Positions 60,171-64,000 of a stretch of DNA of 64,000 bases are shown here, in pieces; position 1 is the stretch's first letter, and each line of letters begins with the position of its first letter. The stretch covers positions 12,948 to 76,947 of the forward strand of contig JAGQYS010000006.1 of assembly GCA_020435965.1 (NCBI GenBank), read 5' to 3'. The translations under genes and the position numbers were made by a program. This DNA comes from Flavobacteriaceae bacterium (GTDB lineage: Bacteria > Bacteroidota > Bacteroidia > Flavobacteriales > Flavobacteriaceae). The notes beneath the pieces were generated by a model that had not been told where the DNA came from, ran no database searches, and worked only from the letters and a program-made list of their open reading frames with translations.

Positions 60171-60193
60171 ATTTTAGAAGAAAATTAATTGAG

Positions 60194-60739
60194 ATGAGCA
60201 AACAGCCAAAAATACAAGATTTAATAGATAGTAAATTATTAGAGGAAAGAAGAGTTTTTCTTTGGGGACAAGTTGATGATAAATCAGCTAAACATGTTAT
60301 TGACCGTTTGCTTTATCTAGATGCTTTAGAAAATAAAGAGATTCGGTTGTACATAAATAGTCCAGGTGGTTATGTAACCTCAGGTTTTGCAATGTATGAT
60401 TGTATTAAATCTTTAAAAAGTCCAGTATCAACAATATGCACAGGACTAGCAGCTTCAATGGGATCTATACTGCTTTCAGTTGGCGAAAAAGGAAAACGAT
60501 TTATTCAGCCACATGCAAGAGTAATGATTCATCAACCTAGTGGTGGAGCTCGTGGACCTGCAAGTGATATTGAAATTACAGCTCAAGAGATATTAAAAAC
60601 TAAAGAATTAAGCGCACAAATTTTAGCTGAGAATTGCGGACAAGATTTTAATAAAGTAATGAAAGATTTTAACCGTGACCATTGGATGGGAGCTGAAGAA
60701 TCAGTCGCCTATGGAATAGTTGATAAGGTGATTAAGTAA
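60194..60739 (+). CDS. clpP: ClpP-family serine protease subunit (short paralogue)
   Basis: This 181-residue ClpP has the catalytic Ser in TGLAASMGSILLSVGEKGKR and the His in RVMIHQPSGGARGPASDIEI. IYINSPGG-type and WMGAEESVAYGIVDKV motifs complete the fold. It differs from the canonical ClpP (usually next to tig-clpX and longer), so it is probably a second paralogue. ATG 60194 is chosen because the longer frame starts inside the trxA terminator. The peptidase gene follows after 8 bases. Confidence 0.92.
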   Translation: MSKQPKIQDLIDSKLLEERRVFLWGQVDDKSAKHVIDRLLYLDALENKEIRLYINSPGGYVTSGFAMYDCIKSLKSPVSTICTGLAASMGSILLSVGEKGKRFIQPHARVMIHQPSGGARGPASDIEITAQEILKTKELSAQILAENCGQDFNKVMKDFNRDHWMGAEESVAYGIVDKVIK

Positions 60740-60747
60740 TCCAAGTT

Positions 60748-63348
60748 ATGAAGCAAATATGTTTAGGGCTTTTAGCACTTTTTTTAGTAGCATGTAATAA
60801 CAGTGATAAAGCCATCGAAACAGCTTTGTTTGCAAAAGGCATTTCGTTGGATTTGGCAGAATTTAGAGCTGAACAACTTTCAGATATCGCTTATCATTTA
60901 ACTTTTGATATTCCAGAAACGTTAGATAAACCAATTGTATCTAATTTAAAATTAGAAGTCAATATTAAGAACTTACAACAACCTTTAATTTTAGACTTTA
61001 ACGCTGATAAATCTTTGCTTTTAAGCGTTAATACGAATGGAAACGATATTGAAATCAAACATGAAAATGAGCATTTAATAATTGATGCGTCTTATTTAAA
61101 ATTAGGGCAGAATACAATTGAAGTCGCATTTAATGCAGGCGAATTATCCTTAAACAGAAACAAAGAATATTTATACACCTTATTGGTTCCAGATAGAGCG
61201 AGTACTTTATTTCCATGTTTTGATCAGCCAAACTTAAAAGCAACTTATCATTTAAATATTTCGGCACCAAAAAATTGGCAAGTGTTATGTGGCGCATTGT
61301 TGAAAGAAACTATTGAAGAAGCAGACAAAACAAGGCGTATTTACAATGCAACAGATAAAATGAGTACTTATTTATTCTCATTTGTTGCAGGTACTTTTGA
61401 AACAACGCAGAACGCAATTGATGATTTCAAAATGAATTTGTTGTATCGTGAAACCGATTCAGCAAAAATCACAGCAAGTGTTCCTGAAATTTTCAGACTG
61501 CATTATGAGGCTGTTCGTTTTTTGGAAGACTATACCAATTATAAATTTCCGTTTCAAAAATTGGATTTTGCAACCATTCCTGGTTTCCAATATGGAGGTA
61601 TGGAACATATTGGAGCCATACAATACAGAGAATCGTCTTTGTTTTTAGACGAAACAGCAACCAAGAGTTCTGAGTTAAGCAGAGGTAAATTAATAGCGCA
61701 TGAAGTGTCTCACATGTGGTTTGGCGATTTAGTAACCATGAAATGGTTTAATGATGTCTGGATGAAAGAAGTGTTTGCCAACTTTATGGCAGATAAAATA
61801 GCCAACCCAAGTTTTCCAGAGTTTAATCATGATTTACAATTTGTGCTTTCACATTATTCCAGCGCTTATGGAGAAGACCGAACACAAGGTACAACACCAA
61901 TCCGTCAGCACTTAGATAATCTAAAAAATGCTGGCTCTTTATACGGAAGCATCATCTATAATAAAGCACCAATTATGATGCGCCAATTGGAAGCCACTAT
62001 GGGAAAACAATCCTTTCAAGAAGGCATACAAGAGTATATTAAAACCTATGCAAATGGTAATGCAGATTGGAATGAATTAGTGTCTATTCTCGACAAAAAA
62101 ACAGAGATTGATATGAAAGCTTGGAGTGAGGTTTGGGTGAATCAATCTGGACGACCAATCATTACTGATAGTATCGAATATGCATCAAATAATACAATTT
62201 CCAATTTTAAAATAGTTCAAAAAGCTGAAGATAAAAGTAATAAGATATGGCCACAACAATTTGAAATTGGACTTGTATATCCAGATTCGACACATGTAAT
62301 TAATGTTGCTATACAAAAGCAAGATGCAATTATTGAAGAAGCCATCGGATTGCCTAAACCGTTAGATGTTATTTACAATTACAACGGATTTGGTTATGGT
62401 GTTTTCCCTGTTCAAAACGAAAGGTTAGATACCTTTTTAAGCTTAAAAGATGAGGTTGCCAGAGGCTATTCATATATAAATTTATATGAAAACACATTAA
62501 ACAATGATGTGGATCCAATTCAGGCATTTCAGCTATTTAAACGTGCTATTTTAGAGGAACAAGAAGAAGTTTTAGTACGATTAATTTCCGGAAAACTGCA
62601 AAGTATATTTTGGGATTATTTAACCGAATCTGAAAGAGACAATGTTCAAGTAGCGCTGGAAAATGATCTAAGACTTCGCCTGGAAGGAACTGAATCATCA
62701 GGAATAAAAAAATCACTTTTTGGTCTTTATAAAGCGATTGCTTATTCTAGTACAGGGCAAGAATTTTTATATGCTATTTGGAATAAAACGACCAACATTC
62801 AAAACTTAAAATTAAATAACGATGATTATACTAGTTTGGCATCAACACTAGCCTTGTATAACCATCCTGACACCCAAAATATTTTAAAAACGGCCGAAGC
62901 ACAAATCTCAAACCCAGACAAGTTAGAGCGTTTTCAGTTTTTGTTACCATCACTATCGAGTGATGAAGCTATTCGTGACATTTTTTTCGAATCCTTAAAA
63001 GATGCCAAGAATAGAGAAAAAGAATCTTGGGTTTTAAGTGCATTGGGCAATATTCATCATCCATTACGTCAAACAAGTAGTCAAAAATACTTGAAGCAAA
63101 GTTTGGAATTATTAGAGGAAATTCAACTTACAGGAGATATTTTTTTCCCAAAAGGATGGCTTAATAGCACAATAGGAATGTATAATTCGGCTTATGCCAA
63201 AGAAGTTATAGAAACGTTTTTAAAAGAAAATCCTGATTTTAGCCCTATATTAAAAAACAAATTGCTTCAAGCTGCAGATCAAATTTTTAGGGCTCAAGCT
63301 ATTTTTGAAAGCACACAAAACAATGAATTTAAGAGACCAAGTAAATAA
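60748..63348 (+). CDS. M1 family metallo-aminopeptidase lipoprotein
   Basis: This 866-residue protein has a lipoprotein signal (LLALFLVACNN, Cys near 16) and a gluzincin M1 domain. The zinc motif is HEVSHMWFGD (HExxH near 324) with the third ligand Glu in WMKEVFANFMADK. The exopeptidase motif is GGMEHIGAIQ (GAMEN equivalent, near 288). The C-terminal helical domain covers about 540-866. It should trim N-terminal residues from peptides on the periplasmic or outer membrane side. It is co-transcribed with clpP upstream and overlaps the DUF58 gene by 26 bases. Confidence 0.93.
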   Translation: MKQICLGLLALFLVACNNSDKAIETALFAKGISLDLAEFRAEQLSDIAYHLTFDIPETLDKPIVSNLKLEVNIKNLQQPLILDFNADKSLLLSVNTNGNDIEIKHENEHLIIDASYLKLGQNTIEVAFNAGELSLNRNKEYLYTLLVPDRASTLFPCFDQPNLKATYHLNISAPKNWQVLCGALLKETIEEADKTRRIYNATDKMSTYLFSFVAGTFETTQNAIDDFKMNLLYRETDSAKITASVPEIFRLHYEAVRFLEDYTNYKFPFQKLDFATIPGFQYGGMEHIGAIQYRESSLFLDETATKSSELSRGKLIAHEVSHMWFGDLVTMKWFNDVWMKEVFANFMADKIANPSFPEFNHDLQFVLSHYSSAYGEDRTQGTTPIRQHLDNLKNAGSLYGSIIYNKAPIMMRQLEATMGKQSFQEGIQEYIKTYANGNADWNELVSILDKKTEIDMKAWSEVWVNQSGRPIITDSIEYASNNTISNFKIVQKAEDKSNKIWPQQFEIGLVYPDSTHVINVAIQKQDAIIEEAIGLPKPLDVIYNYNGFGYGVFPVQNERLDTFLSLKDEVARGYSYINLYENTLNNDVDPIQAFQLFKRAILEEQEEVLVRLISGKLQSIFWDYLTESERDNVQVALENDLRLRLEGTESSGIKKSLFGLYKAIAYSSTGQEFLYAIWNKTTNIQNLKLNNDDYTSLASTLALYNHPDTQNILKTAEAQISNPDKLERFQFLLPSLSSDEAIRDIFFESLKDAKNREKESWVLSALGNIHHPLRQTSSQKYLKQSLELLEEIQLTGDIFFPKGWLNSTIGMYNSAYAKEVIETFLKENPDFSPILKNKLLQAADQIFRAQAIFESTQNNEFKRPSK

Positions 63349-64000
63349 AACCTCAGGATTTAAAAACCTTGAACTGCTAGCCAAACAAGTGGTTGAAGGC
63401 TTTATTGCAGGTATGCATAAAAGCCCATTTCATGGGTTTTCAGCAGAATTTGCCGAACATAAAATCTATAATCAAGGTGAAAGCACACGTCATATAGATT
63501 GGAAACTATTTGCTAAGACTGACAAACTATTTACCAAGCGTTATGATGAAGAAACTAATTTACGTTGCCATTTAATTATAGACAATAGTAGCTCTATGCA
63601 TTATCCTGAAGTCAATGAAATGTCTATTAATTCGTTAAACAAAATAGGATTTTCTGCTTTGGCAGCAGCATCTTTAATGCATATTCTAAAAAAGCAAAGA
63701 GATGCTGTAGGCTTAAGTATTTACAGCAATGCTTACGATTACTATGCACCTGAAAAAGGAAGTGAACGCCATCACAGAATGTTACTGGAGCAGTTAAGTG
63801 ACATGGCAGTTTCAAAGCCCAAACAAAAAACAACAAATACTTACGAATATTTACATCAAATAGCTGAAAATATTCATAGACGCTCCATGATATTTTTGTT
63901 TACAGACATGTTTCAGCCAGATGTAGATAATGATAAACTGTTTGATGCTTTAAGGCATTTAAAGTATAATAAGCATGACGTTATTTTATTTCATGTGTTT
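63323..64000 (+). CDS. DUF58 domain protein (N-terminal part, cut by the window end)
   Basis: This frame opens with ATG at 63323, inside the M1 gene, and runs without a stop to the window edge (226 codons). Motifs EGFIAGMHKSPFHGFSAEFAEHK, YNQGESTRHIDWKLFAKTDK and LIIDNSSSMHYPE identify DUF58. The last is a MIDAS-like DxSxS metal-ion adhesion site of a von Willebrand A fold. DUF58 proteins often accompany MoxR ATPases; none is visible because the window ends here. Confidence 0.9.
   Translation, partial: MNLRDQVNKTSGFKNLELLAKQVVEGFIAGMHKSPFHGFSAEFAEHKIYNQGESTRHIDWKLFAKTDKLFTKRYDEETNLRCHLIIDNSSSMHYPEVNEMSINSLNKIGFSALAAASLMHILKKQRDAVGLSIYSNAYDYYAPEKGSERHHRMLLEQLSDMAVSKPKQKTTNTYEYLHQIAENIHRRSMIFLFTDMFQPDVDNDKLFDALRHLKYNKHDVILFHVF

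Noticed and set aside
60146-60193. TTG start extending clpP by 16 codons
   Set aside because: The extension is the translated stem and T run of the trxA terminator.
1-64000. tRNA, rRNA, prophage, integrase or standard insertion sequence
   Set aside because: I found no cloverleaf, rRNA segment, phage structural gene, tyrosine/serine recombinase or DDE transposase in either strand.

Overview
The window is an AT-rich chromosomal stretch of a Bacteroidota bacterium, most likely a marine Flavobacteriaceae member (Winogradskyella/Psychroserpens/Lacinutrix-like; genus is inference). Support: a type IX secretion C-terminal sorting domain, a TonB-dependent receptor behind a TPP riboswitch, Bacteroidota-type -7 promoters (TAnnTTTG), DnaE with a fused N-terminal proofreading exonuclease, tandem PPK2 kinases, lineage families (DUF4301, DUF3127, DUF4296, DUF4271, DUF3098, DUF6252) and weak Shine-Dalgarno signals. 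I saw no rRNA, tRNA, CRISPR array, prophage or canonical insertion sequence. Both ends cut through genes.

Layout. 0-9 kb: DUF4301 protein, ArfB ribosome rescue factor, TPP riboswitch with TonB receptor, a Rieske-like lipoprotein, GreA, HIT protein, orphan sensor kinase, flavin reductase. 9-20 kb: short-chain fatty acid transporter, Aat, two PPK2 kinases, Tag glycosylase, then a leftward ftsX-hyp-DUF3098-uppP-truB operon, a ketopantoate reductase and an EamA exporter. 20-24 kb: a very large leuS (1198 codons) with several in-frame insertions. 24-37 kb: YugP-type protease, Lrp regulator with saccharopine dehydrogenase, PEP carboxykinase, HemD, polyprenol-mannose synthase, dihydroorotase, TyrRS, LuxE-like protein, T9SS-secreted protein. 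37-46 kb: PhoB/PhoR-like pair, glycosyltransferase, TrmB, LysE, ATL protein, then an Fe-S set (Mrp, NifU, ferredoxin reductase, 2Fe-2S ferredoxin) and a HEPN-family remnant. 46-52 kb: metallophosphoesterase, glutaryl-CoA-dehydrogenase-like enzyme, Rieske oxygenase, amino acid permease, DDAH-like amidinohydrolase, TrmN6. 52-64 kb: two PA2169-type four-helix proteins, RimM/S16, DnaE, thioredoxin, a ClpP paralogue, an M1 aminopeptidase lipoprotein and the start of a DUF58 protein.

Most of the window is ordinary housekeeping chromosome. The unusual part is a population of short palindromic dispersed repeats. They sit between genes, flank a decayed HEPN gene, cover the ribosome-binding region of mrp, and have entered the leuS reading frame in at least three places. 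The largest leuS insertion carries a complete DUF559 (PD-(D/E)XK, Vsr-like) nuclease domain bounded by imperfect inverted copies of a hairpin repeat. LeuRS stays in frame from its HIGH motif to its C-terminus. This repeat-bounded nuclease cassette inside an essential aminoacyl-tRNA synthetase is the best candidate here for an undescribed mobile or selfish system.

Several starts were moved from the longest open frame. The longer frames begin inside a promoter (pckA, tyrS) or inside the previous gene's terminator (clpP, dnaE, luxE-like).
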